This document shows, piece by piece, positions 1 to 11,015 of a stretch of DNA of 64,000 nucleotides. Made by a program: the position numbers and the translations under genes. The DNA is from Primula veris (taxonomy: Eukaryota; Streptophyta; Magnoliopsida; Ericales; Primulaceae). The stretch spans positions 16,604,258-16,668,257 of the forward strand of contig OY821747.1 in the NCBI GenBank assembly GCA_963682055.1, written 5' to 3'. The number at the start of each line of letters is the position of its first letter. Position 1 is the stretch's first letter. Below the pieces are notes generated by a model that was not told where the DNA came from, did no database searches, and saw only the letters and a list, made by a program, of their open reading frames with translations.

Positions 1-1068
1 TAAATAATTTTGAAAGAATAATCTATAATTAATTATAGTTACAGTACTAGTATTATAAATAATATAGAGAGGGACTCGGTAAACTGTTTTCAACTTTATT
101 TACGGGGGAATCGTTTATCCCACTTTTACTAGATATGTGAGAAAAGTTTTCTAAAATTTTACGGTAAACCAATTAAGCGAAAAATTTATTTTAACCATAA
201 ATGTTTGTTTACGTCCAGAAAGCCTTAATTTCAATAGTGAAAGTCATACCTACAGTAATAAAATTAAGATAATAATAGTGAGAAGAGAAATTTAAATCCT
301 AATCCTCTATTGTTCCTTTTTCATGAGAACAATTAGTAAAGAACAATTAGTAACTTAATCCGCATCCTGTAAGACTGTTGTGGGTGAATTAGGTTTTAAG
401 GAGAGATTTCCAAGCAATTGAATTGACTATTTCATTTTTGGTTCTACAAATGTAGTCCTCGAAAGCATTCATTAGGTTATAAACATCCTGGAAGTTTGAC
501 TTTTTAGAGATTACAAGTGATGGTTAAACGTGCCGTAACACAATAAATGATTTTGTTGCACCCATTTATCGTGAGAGTGTGGAAGGGATCACCTACATCC
601 CCAACTATGATCTCCTCCGACCTGGGGAGCATGTCCATTCGAAGGACGAGATTAGATCGCCACCAACGACCCAGGAGCGTGTGATAATGTGACTTTTTTT
701 TTAATTCCTTGTAACAACTCTACTCAACTTTTCTCTTCCAAATTTTGGTGAATGTCAGGGCTGATGTCCTTGAAATAGGTTGGTAATGTTGATGAGACAG
801 CTAAGTTACACATTTTCTAACACACTTTATTTTCGTTAGCAAGAGTATTATTTATATAGACTATGGTGTCACATCATTAGTGCATATGAATTGTTTATCA
901 TGATAATTTAATAAAGTATTTGTTTATCATGTAACTTATATGGTTATAATGCCGGTTCATTTCTAAGATATAGTTTGTACCGGATGAGACGAAATCCAAC
1001 ACTTACTATTGTTTCGTCATGGAAAACAGAATGTGAGGAGATTACAAATTAAAAGTAATGAAATCTAT
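1..1068. other. AT-rich intergenic DNA, no gene seen
   Basis: No open frame with recognisable protein similarity, no clear terminal inverted repeat and no RNA gene was found here. It lies downstream of the minus-strand permease gene. Confidence 0.5.
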
Positions 1069-1074
1069 TTTATT
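1069..1074 (-). terminator. Candidate poly(A) signal of the permease gene
   Basis: TTTATT on the + strand reads AATAAA on the minus strand. It lies about 110 bases past the stop codon of the permease, in AT-rich sequence, a usual distance for a plant poly(A) signal. The motif is common by chance in AT-rich DNA, so this is only a candidate. Confidence 0.35.
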
Positions 1075-1184
1075 TTCAATTTACGCACCAAGAACGGAAT
1101 TATGTTTATGACGGAAACATTATGTGAGAGCAAGAAATTACAACAAATTTTGCAAGCAGAAATGAACTGTCATTCTTAAAGAAC

Positions 1185-4086
1185 CTAGTTCTTGAATGGC
1201 TTATAAACCTTGAGATCTTGTATAACCCCAGCAATCGAGCCAACAGCAGCTGCGACGGAGATTACGAGGCAAACAACACTAAGAATTTGTAAACATGTCC
1301 ATTTAGTACTCCACTTTGGTATATTCTTTTGAATAATATACATCTCAACAGGATAATAAACCGTCAAAGGCCAAAACCCAATCGCTCCTAGTAGCCCAAC
1401 CACGTCGTTAAAGAAAGGTAGAAGCAGTGACAAAACAGTGCTGACTATCACAAAAATTGTTCGCCATATTAAACGGAAAAAATTGAGTCTAAAGGATTGC
1501 GAGCCCCAGAGGGGGACCCTGTACTCCTTGTTAATGAATTTACTTTCTGGAAATACCTCTGCTGCCCATTTTTCGACGAATGAGTATAAAGGTTGAACAA
1601 ATACTTGATATGCCCCGACGAGGTGAACTACGATAGCGATATTGGCAATGTTTACCAACCAATAAGGTTCGAAGAAGCCGAAACCAGTTAATAGGTTACC
1701 CGGGGCTAAATCGCCAAATGCAGCGTATCCCATGCACCCGCACAGTAAATAGAAAGCGGTAGTTACTATGATACTTAAGAAAGTTGCCTTCTTCATTGTT
1801 TTTGCTTCTGATGGGGGAGATCTTATTGTGTCCTATTATCACACCAGATCTAGACGTTAATAAAAGAACAATGCTGCCCGTCGAAAAAAGAAAAAAGAGA
1901 ATGATAATGCTAGCTAGTCTTGTCTTGAAACCGAATTCTAGAGATTTATCACTCATGTCTTGGTGTTTCAGTCTCAATAATTTTGATCATAATGAGTGAG
2001 CAATAAAGGCTCATGCGACATGCTTGATGGCTAGAGCATGACAACATGATATGTGTGTACGACATGACATCAGTGTTGTCGTGTAGATTGACGAACAGAA
2101 AGATTTCTCTTAATATTAATAATAAGACATGAAGACTAGGCAAAAGATAAATAATTTGAGATACAAATAGGTCCAACAGTAAAGGGAAGTTTGTTTCCAT
2201 TATGAGAAGCTTTTTGAAAAGAAACATTAGAAGAAATCTATATTTGAATCGATTCACAAAGAGCCTGAATCTTTTCTAGAAAGTAAACAAAACAAATTAT
2301 CTCAATAGAGGTGAGTTGCAGAATGAATGAATGATGATTTGCTAGTTAACTTTCTGAACATTTCTATTGTACAGTAATTTGGATTAGTTTTTCTTCTAAC
2401 GCCCAAACTAGAGAACATAACAACAGGAATATGAATTAGAAAGAATTAGTATAGAGCCAAAAAACTCTTATTTTTTCTTGATTGACGCAATGCATCTCAC
2501 CTGAATTTCTATAAGGATCATCGAGAAGGAGTAGGCAAAGGCAATGTTTCCCAGTGCTTGGAAGCTTCTCCATACCTTTTGGGTTTCGGTTACCGTTCCT
2601 AAACTTATCCCAGTAACACCGCCCTTAAAATGGCCATTAGCTGAATGCAAAAATATCAGGTAATTAACTTTTGTTCATTACTGATCATCATACATCATAA
2701 AGTAATTTCATACGTCCTTTAAGAAACAATAATAAAAAACAAGACAATAAAACAGAAAAACAATGACCTATAACTTTGGCAACCCCAAGACCAAGGCCAA
2801 TGGACGAATAGGTAAAGGACATAATAGAAGCAACAATAGATAGCCACCAAATTTGATCGAAATCAGGTATCTGAGATAGCAAAATTTCTGCAACACCAAA
2901 CAAAATCATAAATGGGGTGCTTGACATCTTGCATGCGTTGTTCCCGCCACTATTGTGAAAACAATTTGACCGTTTCACCGCCCTGTCAATCAAAACATAT
3001 TAGTAATTCAGGAAATAGGAAAAACTAATTTTAAAAAAGAAAACAAGAACAAGAATAAAGTACTGACGTCATGCTAATAGATGCTGCAATAGTGTACCCA
3101 ATTGCTGTTCCAAAAAGGTTCAGATACTGAATGAAACCACACATCTTGACTTGGAACCCACCTGAGGATCATCAAAGCAATATATTCAGAAAAGCAAAAA
3201 TGAATTGTTAATAAAGTTGAGTGTGTATATGTATCACATACCAAGATTGGCTCGAACAGCATCCATGTATGTATAGTTTCGCTTTCCAGATACGGGGTCA
3301 CCAGAACGGTAACAATCAGCAAGGAGAGCAGAAGTATAGTAAATGACGAAAGAAAACATGAACATAACACATGGACCAGCTATCCATCCCAGTTGAGCTA
3401 TAGCCCAAGCTAAAGATAGAACACCTGATCCTATTACACATGTTATAATGTGGGCACTTGCTGTCCAAAACGTTCCTGAAAAAGGACAATGAAAAAGAAA
3501 AAACTATTAAAAAGAGACGAAACAGTTTGAATTTATAAAGGTGTAAAATTTAGGGAGAACAATTCTATACGTTTGGTTGCAGTTGAAGAGTTTTCACGTG
3601 GAATTGTTATAGAAAATCTCTTAACGGGGGAATTCGACCCCATGAAACTTAGTCTAAAAGACTTAAACTATAGGCTATTCCCACCCTGAGGACCTTTTTC
3701 GGTATCCTTTTTCTTTTCATGCAATGTAATTTCACTCTAGATGTTTAAAAACGAGGTCGAAGATTTCTTGGTTTCTTGGCTATTTCTATGTAAAATCATG
3801 AGCCAGTATATACGCTCAAGGGACTATTATAGAAAGTAGTAATGTACTTCCTTTTAAAGGAAAAACCACGTCACCATATCATTTATCAGTGTTTGTGGTA
3901 AGTTTACAAATCTAAAGCAATCCAAATGAAGGACATATATTTTTGTACAAGTATACCAGTTCGTTTAGGGCGTCCGTCATCGTCAAATCCTGATTTTGAG
4001 CTATTAAGTGGAACCACATCGAATGAAATATCAAGTGACTTGGGACCGTGACTGTTGCTGTTGTTGTCATGTTTAGCTTCTCCCAT
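1185..4086 (-). CDS. Amino acid permease, AAP family (six exons)
   Basis: Proton-coupled amino acid importer of the plasma membrane (AAAP/ATF superfamily). Reading the minus strand, six exons join in frame: 4086-3957, 3475-3242, 3161-3068, 2982-2768, 2640-2501 and 1832-1185, with GT at every donor and AG at every acceptor. The total is 1461 bases, 486 codons plus stop, within the usual AAP length of about 470-495. Family blocks in order: FDDDGRPKRTG at the end of exon 1, then TASAHIIT and GSGVLSLAWAIAQLGW (first membrane segments), SGKRNYTYMDAVRANLGG, IAIGYTIAASISM-like, PDFDQIWWLSIVAS, GTVTETQKVWRSFQALG, and in the last exon GYAAFGDLAPGNLLTGFGF, FNDVVGLLGAIGFWPLTVY and a C-terminal DLKVYKPFKN. 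About ten to eleven hydrophobic segments are visible. The start ATG begins a hydrophilic N-terminus typical of the family. No stop or frameshift is present. By recollection it is closest to the AAP2/3/4 group; the exact paralogue is not assigned. Confidence 0.95.
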
Positions 4087-4303
4087 CCTATATTTTCACT
4101 CCTCTGTATGTACTCAGTTAGTTAGAATTCAACAATGCAACGATGTTTCTAGTTTTGGTATTAAATGCGTGTCAAATCTCCAAAAGAAAATTAACTTCTC
4201 TGCTTTTGAATCAGTGTAACTATTGACCGTGCACCAGCCTCAGAGAAACTTAAATGAGATAGAGAGAGCTGTAAGAGATGGAGGTAAGTGACGAGGCTCA
4301 TTA

Positions 4304-4313
4304 TATTTATATA
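4304..4313 (-). promoter_or_regulatory. TATA box of the permease gene
   Basis: The minus strand reads TATATAAATA 218 bases upstream of the start codon. It is followed about 30-60 bases downstream by a CT-rich stretch that looks like a plant 5' leader. No other TATA-like motif in the upstream region sits so well. Inference from position and sequence only. Confidence 0.5.
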
Positions 4314-4319
4314 CGTGCC

Positions 4320-5803
4320 AGCAATTTATTTTTATTATAGTATAAGAAATACATATATTCATATATTTGTAGCAGGCTGCGAGTGTGATTGAATGAATGG
4401 CAAATTCTCCTTGTTTGTCCAAACAAAGGAATCTGCTCAATTTAGAGTTGGATAAATTCTACTCTCACCCTCCAAACTTTGATTCGGTCCCACGTTTATT
4501 TGTTTATTAATAAGAAAAGGCCGGCTACTTTCTTTGCGAAATGAACTTCTGCTTTTCCATAAAAAACATTCCTTAACTGGCAATTCTGCCACACGTTGCA
4601 GATTGTAAAAAGAAGTGTCGGTTGACATCTTTCAATTTTCTATTTTTATAACTTTTTTAGTTGTCGATTACAGAGTTCATGATCAGAAAGGTACTGTCTG
4701 GTCGTTTACAATTCATTTCATACGGGAATTAAGGTAAACAAAATCTAACTTGAAATAGATTTCTGAATAGCTGCTTGTACTTTAAGGTCATTCCCCAACT
4801 ATATATTGGTGTACAACAAAATTCTTGACTAATAACTTCCTCATTAAGAAAAAGTAATGGTGATATTTATTGCATGACCAATTATAGACCATCTGCTCAG
4901 AATCGTATTTCAGATAGAATGGCTTAATTCTCACCTTTAATAATGGTCTCAAAACGTTGTTTTTTGATTTTGAAGGTAGACGTTCTGTGGTAAATGCTCG
5001 ACAGGTTAATGAGATAAAGGAGTTTAAAAATGGATTTATGCGCTCCTCATATTTGAAAATCTATGAGGATTAGTTTCCATTGGTTTCTAGTTTCTGTAGT
5101 TAGCCAATTCCTTAACGAAATGTGGAAAATACTAATCTTTCAGTCTCAGGAAATTCATTGGTTTCAGTCTCATAAGCAAGAAAAACATAAACTAAACCTA
5201 GAATTACTTCGAGCCATATATAGCCAGGTATGTGATACGTAAATATTACTCAGAAATGTCCCACTCGATTCTAAGACTCTTAGGATAACACTATCGTAAT
5301 CCGATGCCAAAATTCCTCTTCTGCCCATACTTTCTTGTAATATGAACAATTAAAGGCATGCTCCTAGAAAATGTGACAAATAGTACAACAAACAAAAAGT
5401 ATATTCATACCTGTAGTGTCTAATATATTCAACGTTTTATTCTATGCACTTGTTTTTAGCAAGTGTTTACACATTGATAGATAGATATGTCCAAATATCT
5501 ACTCCTATTACATATATCCGGATCACTAAATAAAGATCTGAGACGGCTACTAGCCTGTTTTATTCTTTATGCTAAGAAAAAGACTTCCATGGGATAGTAT
5601 TAATAAAGACATCATCAATCTGTACAAGATAGGCTTCCAAGATCATCTCCAGATCCTCGAGATTGAGCTTTACTCCAACAAAAGTCTTAGAGTTTAGTTC
5701 AGGCTTGACATTCTATTCTGGGTATCATGTGCTAAAGAAAAAGAAACAAATTAACCAAATATCTGAACTTGGAGACGGTACCATAGTTTCAGAATATCAA
5801 ACT
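4320..5803. other. Intergenic DNA upstream of the permease, no gene seen
   Basis: AT-rich DNA between the permease promoter and the Copia insertion. Short open frames are scattered but show no protein family. No terminal inverted repeat pair or target duplication was recognised. Confidence 0.5.
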
Positions 5804-5814
5804 TGATTTATCAT

Positions 5815-5819
5815 GTCTT
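5815..5819. repeat. Target site duplication, left copy (Copia)
   Basis: gtctt lies directly before the TG of the left LTR. The same five bases directly follow the CA of the right LTR at 11712-11716. A 5-bp duplication is the normal signature of Copia integration. Confidence 0.95.
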
Positions 5820-5980
5820 TGTTGGTGATTTTAGTATCATCAATGTATTTTAGTAGTAATGTGATTTATTATAGGCCGATGCAATAATGCGTTAAACTCG
5901 GAAACGAGTTAGGGAAGTGCGGAGTGCACGCTCGTCGAGCCAACGTATAATTGAATATGAATAATTGAAACGGGGTTCCA

Positions 5981-6073
5981 AGGGGCAGAGCCCCTGACGG
6001 GGTCCAAGGGGCGAGAGCCCCTGGCTGGGGTCCCGCTGCCAGGACAGCGGGCGGGGTGCGGGGCAGCGCCCCG
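5981..6073 (+). repeat. Four successive GC-rich hairpins in the Copia LTR
   Basis: Perfect stem pairs seen directly: AGGGGC/GCCCCT at 5981-5995; AGGGGC/GCCCCT with a GAGA loop at 6007-6022; CCCGCTG/CAGCGGG at 6032-6051; CGGGGC/GCCCCG at 6059-6073. The block is very GC-rich against AT-rich surroundings. It repeats in the right LTR at about 11177-11269, where one loop-flanking base differs. Confidence 0.85.
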
Positions 6074-6091
6074 AGCGAAAATTTTTCCGAA

Positions 6092-6263
6092 CAGTTGCTT
6101 CCTTTCCGGAAAATTTTGAATAGTTGGACCCTTTCCCAACAGTTGCTTCCTTTCCGGAACAGTTGCTTCCTTTCCGGAAAATTTTGAATAGTTGTACCCT
6201 TTCCCAACAGTTGCTTCCTTTCCGGAACAGTTGCTTCCTTTCCGGAACAGTTGCTTGCTTTCA
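6092..6263 (+). repeat. CAGTTG-bearing repeat array in the LTR U3 region
   Basis: The 16-mer beginning cagttgcttcc occurs six times, at 6092, 6140, 6160, 6208, 6228 and 6248 (the last diverges after ttgctt). Spacings are 48, 20, 48, 20 and 20, so a 20-bp unit sits inside a 68-bp higher-order unit. The array lies just upstream of the LTR TATA box, the place where repeated enhancer motifs drive other plant Copia elements. CAGTTG fits the MYB core CNGTTR; a regulatory role is inference. Confidence 0.8.
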
Positions 6264-6282
6264 GTTTCGGTTATTGATCTCC

Positions 6283-6289
6283 TATATAA
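6283..6289 (+). promoter_or_regulatory. TATA box of the Copia 5' LTR
   Basis: TATATAA about 35 bases after the last unit of the repeat array, the likely RNA start region of the LTR. The identical motif is at 11479-11485 in the right LTR. Confidence 0.6.
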
Positions 6290-6541
6290 GAAGGAAGTCA
6301 TTTGGCCTCGGTTTTGGTTACAGAAACATATAAGAAAATTCTCTCTACATTTCCTAATCTATTCTCCTTGCCAGAAACAGATTGTTCTTCAAGAATTATC
6401 CCCACAAAGATTTCGTGAACCCAGGCAATAATAGGGTCGAAATACTTTGTTCGGAAAGTGTACGAACACGATTCTTCGAAGTTATCCAGGATTATCATAC
6501 CCTAAATCTCTAACAAACGAACAAAGTAATTTCTGATAATC

Positions 6542-7429
6542 ATGGCTGGAGGAAGCACCGTCAAGGAGATGACTACAAATTTCGGAAAATTGGACAAGTT
6601 TCAAGGACAAGACTTCAGGCGTTGGCAGAAGAAGATGCATTTCATGTTGACAACGTTAAAGGTGGTGCACGTCCTGTCTACACCGATTCCAGAATTTGTA
6701 GAGGTTGACACGGTTGAAAATCTAAGACGCAGATCAAAGTGGGAGAACGACGACTACATTTGCAGAGGGCACATTCTTAACGGTATGTTTGATCCCTTAT
6801 TTGATATTTACCAAAACGTGGAATCTGCAAAGGAATTGTGGGATTGTCTCGAATCCAAGTACATGGCAGAGGACTCATCCAGTAAAAAGTTCCTGGTAAC
6901 CGATTTCAACAATTACAAAATGGTTGAATCGAGGTCTGTCATGGAACAATTCAATGAACTCCTCCGAATCCTTGGACAATTCACACAACACGGATTGAAG
7001 ATGGATGAAACAATATCTGTCTCAAGCATTATAGACAAGTTGCCTCCTTCGTGGAAGGATTTCAAACACAATCTGAAACATGGAAAAGACGAACTGTCTT
7101 TGATCCAACTTGGAAGTCACTTGCGCATAGAAGAATCTCTAAGAGCGCAGGAGGATGACAAAGGAAAGGGCAAACAAATTGCTGGACCCTCGGTTAATAT
7201 GGTTGAAGAGGGTGGTAAGAACGATAACAACAAAAACAAAGGAAAGAAGCGTGCTTTCAAGAACAATAAGGGCAGTTTCGGTGCTAACAAGAAACCGAAA
7301 CTAGAATGCTGGAAGTGTGGCAAAACAGGCCACTTCAAGAGGGATTGCCGTTTCGGCAAAAAGCACGACAACGCGAATGCAAGTGGTTCAGGAAAAGGGT
7401 CTAAGGACCAATCCGAAAACCAAGGATGA
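6542..7429 (+). CDS. Copia gag (capsid/nucleocapsid)
   Basis: Encodes the 295-residue Gag that packages the element RNA. The start lies only 26 bases after the LTR end. The N-terminal two thirds match the plant Copia gag (UBN2-type) pattern, with FGKLDKFQGQDFRRWQKKM near the start and LPPSWKDFK near residue 165. A lysine/asparagine-rich linker leads to a CX2CX4HX4C zinc knuckle (CWKCGKTGHFKRDC) at 7308-7349. The frame stops at 7429, while protease continues in another frame that overlaps from 7317. In most plant Copia elements gag and pol are one frame, so this is probably a one-base loss near 7425, although programmed frameshifting is not excluded. Confidence 0.92.
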   Translation: MAGGSTVKEMTTNFGKLDKFQGQDFRRWQKKMHFMLTTLKVVHVLSTPIPEFVEVDTVENLRRRSKWENDDYICRGHILNGMFDPLFDIYQNVESAKELWDCLESKYMAEDSSSKKFLVTDFNNYKMVESRSVMEQFNELLRILGQFTQHGLKMDETISVSSIIDKLPPSWKDFKHNLKHGKDELSLIQLGSHLRIEESLRAQEDDKGKGKQIAGPSVNMVEEGGKNDNNKNKGKKRAFKNNKGSFGANKKPKLECWKCGKTGHFKRDCRFGKKHDNANASGSGKGSKDQSENQG

Positions 7430-8093
7430 TGCTATCGCGTGGTGGATTGATTCTGGCGCCACAACACATGTTTGCAAGGATCGTTTCTGGTTCAAGAATT
7501 TTGTTCCAGTGGAAGATGGTTCTGTCCTCTACATGGGAGATGATCACTTTGCTCCCGTTGAAGGCAAAGGAAACGTGGTGCTAGAATTCAGTTCTGGAAA
7601 GACTATTACTTTGTTTAATGTTTTGTATGTTCCTAAATTACGTAAGAATTTAATTTCTGGTCCTGTATTAAATAAGCTTGGATACAAGCAAGTGTGTGAA
7701 TCCGATAAATATGTTTTATCGAAGTCTGGTGTGTTTGTAGGATTTGGATATTATAATAATGGTATGTTTATGATGAATTTGAATGGAGTTCCTAATGATT
7801 CTAGTTCTGTATTTATGTCTTCTTCGAATGTTATCAATTTCTCGTTATGGCATGCTCGTCTAGGACATGTACACTATAAAAGAATGCATGAAATGTCTAA
7901 AGATGATTTAATTCCTGTTTTTAATGAAAATGTAGAAATATGTAAAACTTGCATGTTAACAAAGATCACTAGGCAACCTTTTAAAAGTATAACAAGGAAA
8001 TCTGTCATTCTTGAATTAATACATAGTGATTTATGTGATTTGCATGCTACTCCATCATTAGGGCATAAAAAAAATATTTTATCACTTTCATAG
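7430..8093 (+). pseudogene. Copia pol segment 1: protease and integrase N-terminus
   Basis: The open frame starts within the gag overlap at 7317 and is recognisably pol from about 7430. The aspartic protease active site WWIDSGATTHVC is at 7440-7475 (catalytic Asp at 7449-7451). The integrase HHCC zinc-binding region (HARLGHVHYKRM followed by CKTCMLTK) lies near 7850-7980. The frame ends at 8093 just after a run of eight A at about 8068-8075. The integrase reading continues in a different frame immediately afterwards, so this is a homopolymer-length break, either a real mutation or a sequencing error. Confidence 0.88.
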
Positions 8094-9664
8094 ATGATGC
8101 ATCTAGATTCTGCTATGTCTATTTGTTGCACGCTAAGGACGAAGCCTTAGATAAATTCAAAATTTATAAAACTGGAGTTGAAGTGCAACAGAATGTGTTG
8201 ATTAAAACATTGCGTACAGATAGAGGTGGTGAATATTATGATCCTGTATTTTTCCAATCCGTAGGAATCATACATGAGACTACGGCACCTTATACACCTC
8301 AACAAAATGGTGTGGCTGAAAGGAAAAATAGAGTTCTTAAAGAAATGGTGAATGCCATGTTATCTTACTCTGGTTTAAGTGAAGGGTTTTGGGGAGAAGC
8401 TATGTTAACGGCTTGCTATTTGTTAAATAGGGTTCCTAATAAAAGGAACAAGACTACCCCATATGAACTTTGGTATAAGAAACGACCAAACTTAACATTT
8501 TTACGTGTTTGGGGTTGTAGGGCCGTGGTTAGACTCCCGGACCCAAAAAGGAAAACTTTGGGTGAAAAGGGTATAGCTTGCATCTTTGTTGGATATGCTG
8601 AGCACTCCAAGGCCTATAGGTTTTATGTTATAGAACCTAATGACTCGATTTCTATTAACACGATTATAGAATCGAGAGATGCCATATTTGATGAGAATTG
8701 TTTCTCTTTTATACCTAGACCAAAGGACTCTATACCTAATTCAGATGAATCTCTAAGGGATGATCATTCAATTGATGTGCCAAGTGAGACACTTGAACCC
8801 CGTAGGAGCAAAAGAGGTAGAAAATCTAGATCTTATGGATCTGATTTTCAACTATATTTAGTTGAGGGATCAAGAGATCAGATTGGTACTCAATACTATT
8901 ATTGTTATAGTATAGAGGAGGATCCAAGAACGTATGATGAAGCTGTGAAATCTCGAGATTCTGTTTTTTGGAAAGAAGCAATTGATGAAGAGATTGGTTC
9001 TATCATGGAAAATAATACTTGGGTATTATCTGATTTACTACCAGGTTGCAAACCATTGGGTTGCAAATGGATCTTCAAAAGGAAGATGAAAGTCGATGGT
9101 ACAATTGACAAGTTTAAAGCTAGATTAGTAATCCAAGGCTTTAGACAAAAGGAAGGGATTGATTATTTCGATACCTATGCTCCAGTTGCCCGTATCACTA
9201 CTATTAGATTGTTGATTGCCTTGGCGGCTATTCATAATCTAGTGATTCATCAAATGGATGTCAAAACAGCATTTCTGAATGGTGATTTGGAAGAAGAAGT
9301 GTATATGAAGCAACCTGAAGGATTTGTAATGCCTGGTAATGAGCATAAAGTGTGTAAGCTAGTTAAGTCGCTGTATGGGCTGAAACAAGCTCCGAAGCAG
9401 TGGCATCAAAAGTTTGATGAAGTAGTTTTGTCTAATGGTTTCATTCTAAACCAAGCAGACAAATGTGTATATAGCAAATTTAATACATCCAGTAAAGGAG
9501 TTTTCATTTGTCTATATGTTGATGACATGTTGATCTTTGGCACCGACCAAAATCAAGTTGATAAAACGAAGAATTTCTTGTCATCAAAGTTCTCCATGAA
9601 AGATATGGGAGAGCGGACGTTATTCTTGGTATTAAGATTAAACGGGAGAATAAGGGGATTGTAA
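8090..9664 (+). pseudogene. Copia pol segment 2: integrase core and reverse transcriptase
   Basis: An open frame with an internal Met at 8123 that continues pol. Integrase core signatures include TDRGGEYYD near 8220 and PQQNGVAERKNR near 8300, supplying the conserved acidic residues. The reverse transcriptase follows, with KARLVIQGFRQKEGIDY, MDVKTAFLNGDLEEEVYM and LYGLKQAPKQWH. The YVDD catalytic motif is at 9515-9526. The frame runs out at 9664 because one base is missing near 9612; the RT C-terminus and RNase H are in the next frame. No other stop is seen in 513 codons. Confidence 0.92.
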
Positions 9665-10461
9665 TTACGCAATCTCATTACATTGAGAAAATACTCAAGA
9701 AGTTCAATTATGAAAGTTGTTCTCCAGTAAGTACTCCCATGGATCCGGGAGAAAAGCTTATGCCAAATACAGGTAAACCTGTGGATCAACTTGAATACTC
9801 AAGAGCTATAGGCTCTTTGATGTATGCTATGATTAGCACTAGACCGGATATTGCTTATGCGGTTGGAAAGTTGAGCAGATTTACTAGTAATCCTAGTAGA
9901 CATCATTGGCATGCGATAACTAGGGTATTCAAGTACTTGAAGGGTACTATGAATTATGGATTGGCATATATGGGATTTCCTTTGGTGTTAGAGGGTTATT
10001 CGGATGCTAGTTGGATAAATAATGCTGAAGACTCATCCTCTACAAGTGGATGGGTGTTCTTGCTTGGGGGAGGTGCCATCTCATGGGCTTCCAAGAAGCA
10101 AACATGTATAACTGGTTCCAAAATGGAATCTGAGTTTGTAGCATTAGCAGCTGCTGGTAAAGAAGCGGAATGGCTCAGGAACTTGGTATATGAGATTCCG
10201 ATATGGCCTAAACCGATATCACCAATTTCTATCCGTTGTGATAGTACTGCCACACTGGCTAAAGCTTATAGTCAAATATACAATGGAAAGTCTAGACATT
10301 TGGGTGTTAGACATAGTATGATTAGGGAATTAATCATGAATGGGGTGATATCTATTGATTTTGTTCGGTCGCAACAAAACTTAGCTGACCACTTGACGAA
10401 GGGGTTAGCTAGAGACTTAGTGAATAAGTCGGTAATTGGGATGGGATTAAAGTCCATTTAA
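9612..10461 (+). pseudogene. Copia pol segment 3: RT C-terminus and RNase H
   Basis: Continues pol to its natural stop at 10461 (open from an internal Met at 9739, 240 residues). It contains the RT tail (ARPD-like [14 protein letters not shown]) and a Copia RNase H with [18 protein letters not shown] and [18 protein letters not shown], then a C-terminal HLTKGLAR motif typical of the end of Copia pol. The reading is intact after the frame break near 9612. Confidence 0.9.
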
Positions 10462-11000
10462 ATCTATTAGCTGTGGTATACCCAATTCCCTTCGAATACA
10501 ACGTAGAAGCAGAATTCAATGTGGAAAGATCATAGTTAGAGATTGGAGCAATTGTGTTTATCTTCCCAAGGTGAGCGACCTGCAAGTGATGGCTAGGTTG
10601 AAGTATATCTTCTTAATGGTTCTTTTGAAAAATTGCAAATGCAGGTGCAAGATTAAAAGGATCACCTATGTGAGCATGAAGTTTTGCCGCTTCAAGAAGC
10701 TTGGACTTGGCTTCCTATATGCTTATTAATGGATAAGGACACATGGCTTGTAAAGTGTCAAGTATGAATAGTAGAGTATTGTAAGAAACATATGTGTACT
10801 ATATCTTCAGATATTCAAATGGATTGACGGGTTCAATCGTTATGACACCCAGATTTTCGAGTATTTGGAATGTGTATTTGTACTAAGATGAAAATTCAAT
10901 CGTAAGACATTTTCATCTATGCATTTGTTTGATTGTTATACCTGTGTGTTATACCCTTGTATATATTATTGTATATAATGAGTAAATCAAGGATTACACT
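10462..11000 (+). other. Non-coding 3' region of the Copia interior
   Basis: About 540 bases between the pol stop and the polypurine tract. No open frame of note. It is expected to be the 3' untranslated part of the element RNA. Confidence 0.6.
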
Positions 11001-11015
11001 AAAATGGGGGGGATT
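11001..11015 (+). other. Polypurine tract of the Copia
   Basis: AAAATGGGGGGGATT abuts the right LTR. A purine run at this position primes plus-strand DNA synthesis in LTR retrotransposons. Confidence 0.85.

Larger units (their letters stand above)
5820..6515 (+). repeat. 5' LTR of the young Copia
   Basis: Same length (696 bp) as the copy at 11016-11711. It differs at four positions (a/g near 5996, g/a near 6075, g/a near 6177, t/g near 6194; offset to the right LTR is 5196). It contains a GC-rich hairpin array, a CAGTTG-bearing repeat array and a TATA box. Confidence 0.97.

Noticed and set aside
5869..6301. Long minus-strand open frames (up to 130 codons) over the Copia LTR, and their twins at 11065-11497
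   Set aside because: They are translations of the repeat array and GC hairpins (repeated GKEATV-like peptide). No protein family and no start context; the same in both LTRs because the LTRs are copies.
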